A DNA stretch of 64,000 nt. Origin: Mycobacterium kubicae (GTDB taxonomy: Bacteria; Actinomycetota; Actinomycetes; Mycobacteriales; Mycobacteriaceae). The stretch's first letter is position 1. The number at the start of each line of letters is the position of its first letter. The stretch spans positions 2,356,001 to 2,420,000 of the forward strand of contig NZ_CP065047.1 of NCBI RefSeq assembly GCF_015689175.1, read 5' to 3'. Below, piece after piece: positions 27,611-36,787 of the stretch. The position numbers and the translations under genes were made by a program. The notes beneath the pieces are model-generated. The model saw only the letters and a list, made by a program, of their open reading frames with translations, did not search any database and was not told the DNA's origin.

Positions 27611-28626
27611 GAGTTCTCGTAACGGGTAGCGCGGGGTTCATCAACGGCTACGTCGTCGACGAGTTGCTCCGGGCCGGGCACGAGGTCGTCGGAATCGACA
27701 ACTACTCGAAGTACGGCAAAGTCAAGAAGAGCTATGACGATCACCCGAACTATCACTTCGTCGAGGGAGACGTCAAAGACATCGATCTGATGTTCCGCCT
27801 GGTCGAGGGGTGCGACCAGATGGTGGCGAGTGCGGCTCGTATCGGCGGCATCACCTACTTCCACGAGTATGCCTACGACCTGCTAGCCGAAAATGAACGC
27901 ATCGCCGCGGCCCACTTCGACACGGCGATATACGCCTACCGCAAGGGCTGGCTCAAGAAGATCAACGTGATCAGCTCGTCGATGGTGTTTGAGAACGCCT
28001 CCGTGTTCCCGACGCCGGAGAAGCACATCACCGAATGCCCGCCGCCGACAAGCACTTACGGGTTTCAGAAGCTGGCCTGTGAATACTTCGCGCATGGTGC
28101 GTATGAACAGTACGGTCTGCCCTACACGATAATCCGGCCCTTCAACTGCGTCGGCACGGGCGAACAGCGGGCACTTGGTGGGCGCGAAATCCCCAGTGGC
28201 AATGTCAAATTGGCGATGAGTCACGTGGTACCGGACCTCATTCAGAAAGTCGCAAAGGGTCAAGACCCGTTGCACGTCCTCGGCGACGGCACCCAGGTGC
28301 GGCACTACACCTATGGTGGTGACCTGGCTCGCGGCATCCGCACCTGCATGGAACACCCTGCCGCGCTGAACAGCGATTTCAACCTTTCCACGCCGGAGGC
28401 CACCACGGTCTTGGAGCTGGCCGAAGTCATCTGGAAGAAGATGCGCCCCGACACCCCGTTCCGCTATGAAAGTGACCCGCCGTTCGAACACGACGTGCAG
28501 TTACGCTCGCCGGATGTGCAGAAAGCATCCGAGATGCTCGGGTTCGAGGCGAGGACCACACTCGATTCCATGCTGGACGAAGTCATACCCTGGATCGTCG
28601 ACGCCGTTGAGGCCGGGACCATCTGA
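27607..28626 (+). CDS. NAD-dependent epimerase/dehydratase (UDP-sugar epimerase-like)
   Basis: The 339-residue extended SDR has cofactor motif TGSAGFINGY (6-15; the usual third Gly region reads FIN), the VISSSMVFEN strand with catalytic Ser, Tyr151/Lys155 in YGFQK, and the RPFNCVGTGEQ substrate loop. It overlaps the dehydrogenase (GTGA), so the two probably act in sequence on one nucleotide sugar. Options include C4 epimerisation of a UDP-uronic acid or decarboxylation to UDP-xylose; xylose is known in LOS of related species. The sequence alone does not decide. Confidence 0.85.
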   Translation: MRVLVTGSAGFINGYVVDELLRAGHEVVGIDNYSKYGKVKKSYDDHPNYHFVEGDVKDIDLMFRLVEGCDQMVASAARIGGITYFHEYAYDLLAENERIAAAHFDTAIYAYRKGWLKKINVISSSMVFENASVFPTPEKHITECPPPTSTYGFQKLACEYFAHGAYEQYGLPYTIIRPFNCVGTGEQRALGGREIPSGNVKLAMSHVVPDLIQKVAKGQDPLHVLGDGTQVRHYTYGGDLARGIRTCMEHPAALNSDFNLSTPEATTVLELAEVIWKKMRPDTPFRYESDPPFEHDVQLRSPDVQKASEMLGFEARTTLDSMLDEVIPWIVDAVEAGTI

Positions 28627-28655
28627 CGTGCACTGGCTCGCGCCACTGGAACGCC

Positions 28656-30125
28656 ATGCACATTGCGGGTAAGCCCGACCTCGGGGAGCTCTACCGCAAC
28701 CGCTTCGGCCATGCCCTCGAATCGCGTTCGGCGATCTGGGCCGTGCTGGTTCGCGACTTCTTTCAAGCCTGGATCCGGCGCAGCGATACCGTCGTAGACC
28801 TCGGTTGTGGCTACGGCGAATTCCTCAACCACGTGAGCGCTGCCCGCCGCATCGGTGTCGACTTGAATCCGGACAGCGCCGGCATGCTCGAGACGGGCAT
28901 CGAATTCCACCACGGCCCAGCCGATGACCTGTCGTTCCTGGACGAGGCGTCGGTGGACGTCGTCTTCACCAGCAACTTGCTCGAACACCTGCGAAGCAAG
29001 GAAGACGTCGAGCGCACAATCGCCGAAGCCCGTCGAGTGCTCAAGCCCGGTGGCCACCTGATCGCCATGGGACCGAACATTCGCTATGTCCCCGGCGACT
29101 ACTGGGACTTCTGGGATCACAATGTGCCGATCAGCGATCGTTCGCTTACCGAGCTGCTCGAGTCGTGTCACTTCGAGATCACCAACAGCTATGACCGCTT
29201 TCTGCCTTACACGTCGGCATCCCCGCTGCCGCAAGCGCCGATTCTGGTGCGAATGTATCTGCGTACCCAGCTCGCTTGGCCCATCCTCGGCAAGCAGTTC
29301 GTGATTCGCGCTCGTAAAGTGCAGGATCCCACCGCGATTGATCAGCGTCTGGTAAGCGTGGTGATTCCGGTCTACAACGAGGGCGAGAACATCCAGCTCT
29401 GCATCAGGCGACTCACCGAGGCCTTGACGGACATGGAGCACGAACTGCTCGTTTGCTACGACTTCGACGAAGACAGCACCCTCGCGGCATTGGCCGCCAT
29501 GCCCGACAAGCCCGCGACGGTGCGATTGGTGCGCAACTCGTTGGGCAAGGGTGTGGCTAATGCGCTCATCGCCGGATTCGCGGCCGCACGTGGTGATGTC
29601 ATCGTCACCAGCATGGCTGACCTGTCTGATCCGCCGTCGGTGATTCCGTTGATGGCGGCCAAGATTCGCGAGGGCGCTGACGTCGTCAGCGGTTCGCGCT
29701 ACATGCCTGGCGGGTCACAGACTGGCGGTCCGCGTTTGAAGACACTGATGTCGCGCACGGCCGGGCTGAGTCTGCACTACGTCGGCGGAGTGCCGACGCA
29801 CGATGCCACCACGAACTTTCGCGCCTACAGCCACCGATTTCTTCAGCAGGTCCCGGTCGAGAGTGTGCGTGGCTTCGAAGTGGGATTGGAGCTAACGACC
29901 AAGGCTCACCTCCTCGGGTATCGAGTCGATGAGATCCCCAGCAGTTGGGAGGATCGCACCGCGGGGGAAAGCAAATTCGATCTGGTGGGCTGGTTGCCCG
30001 CGTATCTGCATTGGTATGGGCTGGCCATGCGCCGTCCCGTGCTGCGCTTGGCTGGCGGAGGTCTCGCCTCGTTAGGGGCAGCAGGCCTCTTGCGGCGACG
30101 TCAGCGCGGTGACCGCCGGAAGTGA
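28656..30125 (+). CDS. Methyltransferase-glycosyltransferase (GT2) fusion protein
   Basis: The 489-residue two-domain protein has residues about 1-220 as a class I SAM methyltransferase (VVDLGCGYGEFL, then SFLDEASVDVVFTSNLLEHL and a RRVLKPGGHLIAMGP block). Residues about 230-475 are a dolichol-phosphate-mannose-synthase-like GT2 domain (LVSVVIPVYNEGENIQLC, GSRYMPGG, TTNFRAYS, SWEDRTAGESKF). The C-terminus has a weak hydrophobic segment (VLRLAGGGLASLGAAGLL). It could build and methylate a polyprenyl-phosphate sugar. It follows the epimerase by 29 bases on the same strand, so is probably in its operon. Confidence 0.87.
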   Translation: MHIAGKPDLGELYRNRFGHALESRSAIWAVLVRDFFQAWIRRSDTVVDLGCGYGEFLNHVSAARRIGVDLNPDSAGMLETGIEFHHGPADDLSFLDEASVDVVFTSNLLEHLRSKEDVERTIAEARRVLKPGGHLIAMGPNIRYVPGDYWDFWDHNVPISDRSLTELLESCHFEITNSYDRFLPYTSASPLPQAPILVRMYLRTQLAWPILGKQFVIRARKVQDPTAIDQRLVSVVIPVYNEGENIQLCIRRLTEALTDMEHELLVCYDFDEDSTLAALAAMPDKPATVRLVRNSLGKGVANALIAGFAAARGDVIVTSMADLSDPPSVIPLMAAKIREGADVVSGSRYMPGGSQTGGPRLKTLMSRTAGLSLHYVGGVPTHDATTNFRAYSHRFLQQVPVESVRGFEVGLELTTKAHLLGYRVDEIPSSWEDRTAGESKFDLVGWLPAYLHWYGLAMRRPVLRLAGGGLASLGAAGLLRRRQRGDRRK

Positions 30126-30141
30126 AGGCGCAAGGTTTGTC

Positions 30142-31728
30142 ATGACGACCAATTGGGTCAAGCGACGTGTGGGCACACCGCCCGCGGAAGGTTCGCCCGA
30201 CCACGACGAACCTTCCCCGACTTCGACCGCCGACCGTTCCGACCCACCGCCACGACGCAGCCGCACGGTCGCCGTGTTGGCTGCGGTCGCCTGTGTGGTT
30301 CTTGGTGCCAAACTGATCGTGATCTCACTCCTCGGGTCACCGATGCCGCTGGCTGACCAGTGGGACGGCGAGGCCGCTGGGCTGTATGCGCCGTATCTGA
30401 AGGGGACGCTGACCTTCGGCGATCTCTTTGCCCCGCACAACGAGCACCGAATCTTCGTCTTCCGCTTGTTCGCGCTGACACATCTCGAGCTCGCTGGCGA
30501 GTGGAACCCGCGCCTCGAAATGGTTTTGGGCGCCATCATTCATACTGCCGCGATTACCTGGTTCCTGGCTTTGTTGATGCCTCTTGTCGCGGCGCGGCGC
30601 CGGTTGCTCTTGGCGTGCTTCGTCACCTTCTTCTTCGCAATTCCCTTCGGGTACGAGAACACACTCTCGGGCTTCCAATGCCAGCTGTACTTCAGCTTGC
30701 TTTTCGGTATCGCGGCTCTGGTGGCGTTGGCATCGGCTCGGCCGTTCTCCGTGCGGTGGACGTGTGGCGTAGCGGCGGCGATCCTCAGTTACTTCTCCTT
30801 CGCCACAGGTGTCGCGACGATCCTTGCGGCGGGCGCGCTGGTGGGTCTGCAGTTGCTCAGCAGCATCAGGAAACGAAGTGGTCGCGAGCTCGCCGGCGTT
30901 GCCGCTCTGGCATTGGTCGCCTGCGCGATGATCTTCTGGTCGGCCTCCCGGGCGCACCCGACCAGCACCCCGTGGACGTTCCTGCAGGGGCTGGCGTTGC
31001 TTGCCGCCAGAACGGTCATCGCACTCATACCGATCGCCTGGTATTGGCGTCACACCTTGGCGAGGCGTGCGGCCGCATCCGACCGCGCTTGGGTGGCAAT
31101 CGGAATCAGCGGATGGGTTGTGATTCAGCTCGTACTGCTGGCTTACGGCCGCGGGAACGACATCGCCGTGCGGTATATGGACATTGTGCTTCTCGTCTAC
31201 CCCTTGGCGGTGGTAGCGGTGCTCTTGCTAGTGGACAACACAGACGGCGCAACGCGGTTCGGTCGGTATGCAGCACCCGGCGCCGCGGCCGGAGTGTTCC
31301 TTGTCGTAGCGATGTTCGGGGTAATGGGTTACATATTCGGCGTTGGCGCCACGCAATGGAGCGATTCCGCACGTGAGCAACTGACCAACGCACAGGCCTA
31401 CCTCGCCACGAAAAATCTCGACCAGTTGAAGTCGCGGCGCAAGCCAGGACAGACGATCGACGTCGCCTATCCGAATTCCCAGCGGCTGGCCGCGGTATTG
31501 GGCGATCCTGACGTGCGGGCCATCCTGCCCGGCGAATTGCGGCCGGCGGACGCCGACCTCGCCGGAGCTCGTAACCACATGTGGCTCAAGGGATCCTCGG
31601 CGGCTGCCACCGCCGCTGTTGTTAACCTGCTGCTCTTCGTTGGTCCGGCTTTCTTGGCAGTCGGGGTGGCTCTGTTCTTTGCGGTGGCAACACGCCTCGC
31701 GCTTGCTGACCGCGTACCGAAGCGTTAG
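30142..31728 (+). CDS. Large polytopic membrane protein of the LOS locus
   Basis: The 528-residue integral membrane protein has about ten hydrophobic helices, a Pro/Ser/Thr-rich N-terminus (about 30 residues) and a soluble loop of about 90 residues before the last helix. An acidic PLADQWDGE segment follows helix 1, and a HNEHRIFVFR motif lies in the first outer loop, a layout reminiscent of GT-C glycosyltransferases; no family can be named firmly. It follows the MTase-GT2 fusion, suggesting that it uses a polyprenyl-phosphate sugar donor. A GTG at 30109 overlapping the previous gene is an alternative start. It is convergent with the acyltransferase gene. Confidence 0.75.
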   Translation: MTTNWVKRRVGTPPAEGSPDHDEPSPTSTADRSDPPPRRSRTVAVLAAVACVVLGAKLIVISLLGSPMPLADQWDGEAAGLYAPYLKGTLTFGDLFAPHNEHRIFVFRLFALTHLELAGEWNPRLEMVLGAIIHTAAITWFLALLMPLVAARRRLLLACFVTFFFAIPFGYENTLSGFQCQLYFSLLFGIAALVALASARPFSVRWTCGVAAAILSYFSFATGVATILAAGALVGLQLLSSIRKRSGRELAGVAALALVACAMIFWSASRAHPTSTPWTFLQGLALLAARTVIALIPIAWYWRHTLARRAAASDRAWVAIGISGWVVIQLVLLAYGRGNDIAVRYMDIVLLVYPLAVVAVLLLVDNTDGATRFGRYAAPGAAAGVFLVVAMFGVMGYIFGVGATQWSDSAREQLTNAQAYLATKNLDQLKSRRKPGQTIDVAYPNSQRLAAVLGDPDVRAILPGELRPADADLAGARNHMWLKGSSAAATAAVVNLLLFVGPAFLAVGVALFFAVATRLALADRVPKR

Positions 31729-31735
31729 AGGCGGC

Positions 31736-33772
31736 TTACCTTCGACCTAGCGCCGTACTGAGCTGCGGGTAATCGACAAGCATCCGATCTACCAGATACC
31801 TGCTGCCAATGTTGTTGACATGGTTGGTGTCTCGGTACAGGAGTGCTTGACCCTTGTTCATGCTGCACACCGAATCGTCGCAGAAGTACTGCGCTGTGTT
31901 CAACAGTTGCACTCCCGGCACCTCGTCCGCCGCCTTCTTGAGTAGCGGGCCATATCTGTCATGGGCGCTTCGAAACAGCTTGAGGTCCTCGCTGCATTTG
32001 GAAAACGGCAGGACCGGAGAAAGGCGGTATTTGCAAGCAACTGCGTCGAAGGGGAAGGTAGGGACGTCATCGGTGACGAAGACGGATTTTCCTTTCGAGG
32101 TGAACGTCTCAAAAGTCTTCGCCAGCTGATCAGGTACACCGCGGAAAGACCACTCCGCAGTGACGATCACCGTCTTTATCCCCGGGTCTGCCGCGACATG
32201 GTCGATGATCAGGTCCATCCCGCGTATCGATCTGACCGGAAGTTCTCTGATGTAGTACACGACGTTTTTGTCGGGAAGCGCCTCGGCCAAGCCAAGAAAC
32301 AATTGCTCGGCGTGGCTATCACCGACGGCGGCAACGTCGATGTGAGTGCCGGGCTTGGACTGCCGGCAGCGCGTGATGCCTTCCCAGTTGTAGGCGATGT
32401 CTCGCAACGCCTGATCCGAGCACGGGTAGTAGGTGTCGCGCAGATAGGTGTAGAAGTCCGTCCACTCGATGTCCCCCGGGTGGATAACGGGTACGGCGCC
32501 GGACTTATACCGCGGCTTCCAGTAGTCATTGGCGCCGACATGTAGACCCGCTGCGAGTAGGAGAGATGGGCAAAGCACAGCGGCGATGAGCGCAGTGGTT
32601 CGGCTACGCGATTGTGGCGGCAGCCGCCGGAACGGTTGTTCAAGCCACCGGTAGGACGCGACCGCGGGCACAATGGACAATGTTGTCGCTAGGGGAACGG
32701 CATACGGCACTTCCGGCCAGAGGTGATCGGCGAAAACCCGGAAAGGCCAGTGCCAGAGATAGATCGAGTAGGACCAGTCTCCGATCTTGACGACGGCGGG
32801 GAGTGCAAGGACACGAGTGACCACGGGTGTCTGGTGCGTGCCAGCGGCGATCACAAAAAGTGTCCCGACGACGGGAAGCGTGGTCCACGGCCCGGGAAAT
32901 GGCGTGTGTCCGTTGATGAACCACGCAGATGCGACGAGCAACGCCGCGCCCAGCCACGCGAGGTATTGGGCACGTCTGTCGGATCCCAAAGCAAATCTCG
33001 TGGTGGAGTAGGCGAGAAGCGCACCTGCGCCGAACTCCCACGCCCGGGAGACCGGGCCGTAAAAACCCACGAGAAATTTCGCGGAGGATGAACCGAGTGC
33101 GTCGGGGCCCGCCATTGCTAAGGAGAAAGAGATGAGAGCAGCCGCGCTGACAAGGACTATCGTCCATGGCACGCGTCGGTGTCCGCGTTGAGTGAGCACC
33201 CAACCGAGCAGCAGAATCGCCGGAAATACAAGGTAGAACTGCTCTTCAACGGACAGTGACCAGGTGTGCAAAAGCGGGTTGAGTTCCGCCGCCGCATCGA
33301 AATAGCCGCCGGTGTTCTGGGCGATCGCAAAGTTCGCAACGAGAAGCATGGCGCCCATGCCCGTTTGCGCCGTGACCTGCTGGATGACGAAAGGCGACAG
33401 TAGGCAAAACGCCAGCACCATCGTCACGCCAACCATGAGCGACAAAGCAGGGGTGAGGCGTTTGAACCGCCTGAGATAGAAGCGGCCGAATTTGAAACGC
33501 CCGGTTGCTCGGTGCTCTCGGTCGATCATGCCGGTGATCACGAAGCCAGAGATCACGAAGAAGACATCAACACCGACAAATCCCCCTGGCACCGGGAACC
33601 CGCCGTGGTAGGCGACGACTAGGAGGACCGCGACTGCGCGAAGCCCTTGGATGTCGAACCGCCGGTTGTCGCCAGGAGCACGGCCCTCGGCCCGAGACAC
33701 ACCTTCCACGGCAATCACGCCGAGCCAGACTAGTGCACGGAAAGAGCCAGTGGTGCGGGGCGCACGTCCCAT
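31736..33772 (-). CDS. Acyltransferase-3 membrane protein with C-terminal SGNH domain (OafA-like)
   Basis: The 678-residue protein has an N-terminal acyltransferase-3 domain (about residues 35-390, some ten helices; FDIQGLRAVAVLLVVAYHGG with the essential His, GGFVGVDVFFVISGFVITG, WSLSVEEQFYLVFP). A periplasmic SGNH-hydrolase domain makes up about 430-678 (AVGDSHAEQL nucleophile block and DTNHVNNIG containing the Asp-x-x-His). Such proteins O-acetylate or O-acylate surface glycans. In this locus it probably acylates the LOS glycan. The first 30 residues are not family-conserved, so the true start may be internal. A second related protein lies at 46322-48568. Confidence 0.9.
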   Translation of the reverse strand: MGRAPRTTGSFRALVWLGVIAVEGVSRAEGRAPGDNRRFDIQGLRAVAVLLVVAYHGGFPVPGGFVGVDVFFVISGFVITGMIDREHRATGRFKFGRFYLRRFKRLTPALSLMVGVTMVLAFCLLSPFVIQQVTAQTGMGAMLLVANFAIAQNTGGYFDAAAELNPLLHTWSLSVEEQFYLVFPAILLLGWVLTQRGHRRVPWTIVLVSAAALISFSLAMAGPDALGSSSAKFLVGFYGPVSRAWEFGAGALLAYSTTRFALGSDRRAQYLAWLGAALLVASAWFINGHTPFPGPWTTLPVVGTLFVIAAGTHQTPVVTRVLALPAVVKIGDWSYSIYLWHWPFRVFADHLWPEVPYAVPLATTLSIVPAVASYRWLEQPFRRLPPQSRSRTTALIAAVLCPSLLLAAGLHVGANDYWKPRYKSGAVPVIHPGDIEWTDFYTYLRDTYYPCSDQALRDIAYNWEGITRCRQSKPGTHIDVAAVGDSHAEQLFLGLAEALPDKNVVYYIRELPVRSIRGMDLIIDHVAADPGIKTVIVTAEWSFRGVPDQLAKTFETFTSKGKSVFVTDDVPTFPFDAVACKYRLSPVLPFSKCSEDLKLFRSAHDRYGPLLKKAADEVPGVQLLNTAQYFCDDSVCSMNKGQALLYRDTNHVNNIGSRYLVDRMLVDYPQLSTALGRR

Positions 33773-33992
33773 GCCTCAGGGGTGGTGGTTGCCGGTAAGA
33801 GAGTTGTCACGCATAGTCGTTGGTTCAGGTCATCCATCGAGATCTCAACGGATACGCTGGATTCACTGCTGAACAAACAGCGCGACCGGCAGCGATGCGG
33901 TGGCGCCGCAGATAACCGTGGCGGATTTTAACCGATCGCAAGGCGCCTATATTGCGGACGCATAGCGCGCCCAATTGAGGATACATGCTCTA

Positions 33993-34745
33993 TTAGGACC
34001 GTTTGATCCCCCGCAGAGTACGGCGCAGTCGCGCGTCCTTAACAGCCTTTATTCCTGCCTGGGCCTTGACTGTTAGTCGGGCATGAAGTGAGAGGGGCCT
34101 CGCGGCGCCGCGTTGATATAACAGAGGATGGACCACGTCCAAAGGGCCGGCAATAGACGCAAGCCGTAACCTCAGCGCAGCTTTGTCTGTCGCAAACAGA
34201 AGACAGTTTTGTCGGTACCACCACTCAACTCGCTCGTTGAACCATATGCGATCGCGAAACACGTCAAATGGCCGAAATCCGAACTCTGCGAAGTGCTCGG
34301 CCCAGTATGACGGCCACTGCTCATTGACATGTCCAGTACCACCTTGACCGGGAACTGCGGCGGAAAATACGATTACGTCGGCGTGGCGCACAAGTGATTC
34401 GACCAGGACGGGCGCCGATGCGGGCGGCAAGTGCTCGGCCACTTCGAGGCAAGTGACCAAGTCATATCTCCGACCCATATCTAAGGGTTTTGTTAAATCG
34501 TGGCTTACGAATTGATCGGGCGGAATTTCAAGCAAGGCTCTGTTTACATAGTTACCGTCAACGCCGTTCACGTCGCTGACCCCGGCGGCTGTCCAAACGC
34601 TAATCCATGTACCCACACCGCAGCCCACATCAAGTACAGAATGGGGATCGGCGATTTCCTGGATTATGGGTACAACTACACTGGCCGACGAGGTCGACAT
34701 GCCGCGCTGATCGGCATAGAAGCGGTCGTCATATAGCGCGGTCAT
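33993..34745 (-). CDS. Class I SAM-dependent methyltransferase
   Basis: The 250-residue methyltransferase has the glycine-rich SAM motif VLDVGCGVGTW (38-48), acidic GVDGNY, and YDLVTCLEVAEHLPP as the motif II/III block. The C-terminal part has an unusual Trp/Tyr-rich FNERVEWWYRQNCL segment. The ATG at 34745 is preferred (AGGA about 12 bases upstream); the open frame to 34904 is not family-like. Base composition is less GC-rich than neighbours and codon use is looser (for example ATA, TTA), as in the surrounding 33.8-37.6 kb, suggesting transfer. It probably methylates a sugar of the LOS glycan. Confidence 0.82.
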   Translation of the reverse strand: MTALYDDRFYADQRGMSTSSASVVVPIIQEIADPHSVLDVGCGVGTWISVWTAAGVSDVNGVDGNYVNRALLEIPPDQFVSHDLTKPLDMGRRYDLVTCLEVAEHLPPASAPVLVESLVRHADVIVFSAAVPGQGGTGHVNEQWPSYWAEHFAEFGFRPFDVFRDRIWFNERVEWWYRQNCLLFATDKAALRLRLASIAGPLDVVHPLLYQRGAARPLSLHARLTVKAQAGIKAVKDARLRRTLRGIKRS

Positions 34746-35363
34746 CGGCTCATTCCTATCTAGCGCTGCCCCATCGGAAACGCCTGTGCAGTCACTATAC
34801 GGGGTGAAGCGCCGCTGTTCTGAGCTTCTGTTCGAAGTCTGCTCATGTCCCTGAGGTCCTTCATCTGGCTCGTCGAGGCAGGCTAAATGCGCACCGAGCT
34901 TCATGCCTCAACGGATGCCGCGGAAGTCGTCGTTGTACGCTGAACCTATGGGCCTGCTGTCGCCGCCGGTGCAGCCGACCCCAGTCACGTCATAATTAGT
35001 GTTATTAACTGCAAACTCCGGGCCACTCGGAGAGCGGGTTGAAGACGCGGCGGACTCGTTGGCCGTGAGTTGCAAGTGTGCGCTGAGCGCGACGTATGGT
35101 AGGCCTAGCACGGCGCGCAGGTGCTTAACTAAGTTTGGGCCGTCGGATCCTAGCCTTTGATGCTGTTGCCTTCAGGTCGTACTTGGTCCAGTCGCTTGAC
35201 CCCGGTATTGCAACGTCCGCTGTCCACCACGATCTGGCCAACCGGCCGCCGTATCGACGGAACCTTCATGCGATTGCTGTGCGTTGTGACATCGATTCAG
35301 CCCGATAGCAGCGTTTCCTTACCAGGCGAGCGGTCCGGTTTTGACCTTGCAGGCGACGGCTCA
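34746..35363. other. AT-richer gap without a confident gene
   Basis: These 618 bases lie between a methyltransferase and a GT2 gene, both on the reverse strand. Short frames exist, for example a 50-codon forward frame (35129-35308) with protein-like composition (VQSLDPGIATS, HHDLANRPPYRRNLHA) but no start with a ribosome site. It could be the tail of a decayed gene. No IS ends or long repeats are seen. Confidence 0.5.
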
Positions 35364-36410
35364 TCACCTGTCGGCGTAGGAGTCCTCACGACGCATACCT
35401 CGTCCAATACGACGAATAACTTGACCGGAGTTGACATAGGCGCGTGCTCTGAAGCCCGAAACCTCGTAAGAGAGCTTGTTTTTCAAGCGCCGCCATCGCG
35501 GCTGGGCGCAGCGGTACCGCAGGGCCACCATTGCAAACTTCGGGTGCTCTGCGATCGTCTGTAGGAGCACTGCACGCCCTTCGGGGCCAGGGATGCCAGC
35601 GATCTCGGAGAGAATTCGGTCGACCTGCTCTCCAAGAATTTCCTCTCGGTCGGGATCGTCAGCGAACAAGTCGATCATCACGTCGAATGTCGCAGCATGT
35701 CCCGGCGCGTGGGTTAGCCAGAACTTTCTTCGATCCACTACGGCGTCAGTGAACATGCCTTCCGGATGGCGTCGATATACTGCCATCGTATCTGGCAACA
35801 TCACGATGCCGCCGTGGATCGCATGCAGCAAGTGTAAGTAGTAATCGAAACACGCCCCGGCGGCCGGCACATCGTCATAGCGAGCGAGTCGACGGTACAT
35901 GACCGAATTGTTCTGAATGAAGTTCCGCCTGAGCAACCATTCCAGGCTCAGATCGAAGCGCCAGTCGAGCGGGGGGAACTCATAATCCTCGGCTACGCCG
36001 CCTTCCCAACTTACTCGTACGGGGTGGAAACAGACTGCCGTCTCCGGATGCTGGTCGAGGTACGACGCCTGTTTGGTTAGCTTCGTCGGATCAATCCAAT
36101 AATCGTCACCCTCGCACCACGCGATGTACTCACCGCGAGTGGCCGCGAATGCGCCAATCAAGTTTGTCTTGTAGCCGACGTTCTCGGTTCTAAAAATGGG
36201 CTTGAATAATTGTGGGTGCTGCTCTGCGTATTCTCGGATTATTGCGGGCGTCGCGTCGGTCGAAGCATCATCAGACACTACGAATTCGACAGGGAAGTCG
36301 GTCCGCTGCGCGAGAACTCCGTCGAAGGTTCGGCGGACGTAGGCCTCTTGATTGTAGGTGGTCGACACGATACTCACCTTGGGTGAGTCCGCCGCGCTCC
36401 CTTCGGTCAC
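35364..36410 (-). CDS. Family 2 glycosyltransferase
   Basis: The 348-residue cytoplasmic GT-A enzyme has N-terminal SIVSTTYNQEAYVRRTFDGV, nucleotide-binding VSDDASTDATPAII, the DxD-type CEGDDYW metal motif at about residue 100, and a C-terminal helical arm. No membrane segments are seen. This is the type of GT2 that adds single sugars in surface glycan loci. It shows no close similarity to the two paralogous GT2 proteins at 38724 and 40880, so it probably makes a different linkage. It lies in the AT-richer sub-block of the locus. Confidence 0.88.
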   Translation of the reverse strand: MTEGSAADSPKVSIVSTTYNQEAYVRRTFDGVLAQRTDFPVEFVVSDDASTDATPAIIREYAEQHPQLFKPIFRTENVGYKTNLIGAFAATRGEYIAWCEGDDYWIDPTKLTKQASYLDQHPETAVCFHPVRVSWEGGVAEDYEFPPLDWRFDLSLEWLLRRNFIQNNSVMYRRLARYDDVPAAGACFDYYLHLLHAIHGGIVMLPDTMAVYRRHPEGMFTDAVVDRRKFWLTHAPGHAATFDVMIDLFADDPDREEILGEQVDRILSEIAGIPGPEGRAVLLQTIAEHPKFAMVALRYRCAQPRWRRLKNKLSYEVSGFRARAYVNSGQVIRRIGRGMRREDSYADR

Positions 36411-36787
36411 TACGGGATCCCTTCTCTAGAAGCGACTGCCAGGCCGCGCACAGCGTCGTCCTGGCCAGAGGTTAGTGGGGAGACGTCCAGGCGTAGCAGT
36501 ATTTCCGAGCGGCCATGGCAGGTTGCCGGAGCTTGAGCACACGCCCGTGAAGCATAACTAGAAGGCCTCGATATGGCGATGGAATCGAGCACCACGCGAC
36601 TCGAACGATGTGGTGAGCTGGCGCCACTTCAGTAGAACCGAGGGATTCATGGGATTACCAAGACTGCAACCTCTGCGTCTGGGAAGATTGTGAGGGGGAG
36701 GGTGCAAGCTGCGGCGAGCGCGGTCGTTGCAATCACTGACGGCAGTATCTATGAGCCCCCACAGTTTCCGAATGAAAAGGGAGAAAA
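36411..36787. other. Divergent gap between GT2 and methyltransferase genes
   Basis: No gene is seen in these 377 bases. Both flanking genes point away, so it must hold two promoters. AAAGGGAGAAAA just before 36788 is a strong ribosome site for the methyltransferase. No clear repeat was found. Confidence 0.5.

Noticed and set aside
35157..35564. Forward 135-codon frame at 35157
   Set aside because: It overlaps the end of the GT2 gene by 200 bases, lacks a ribosome site and shows no family motif.
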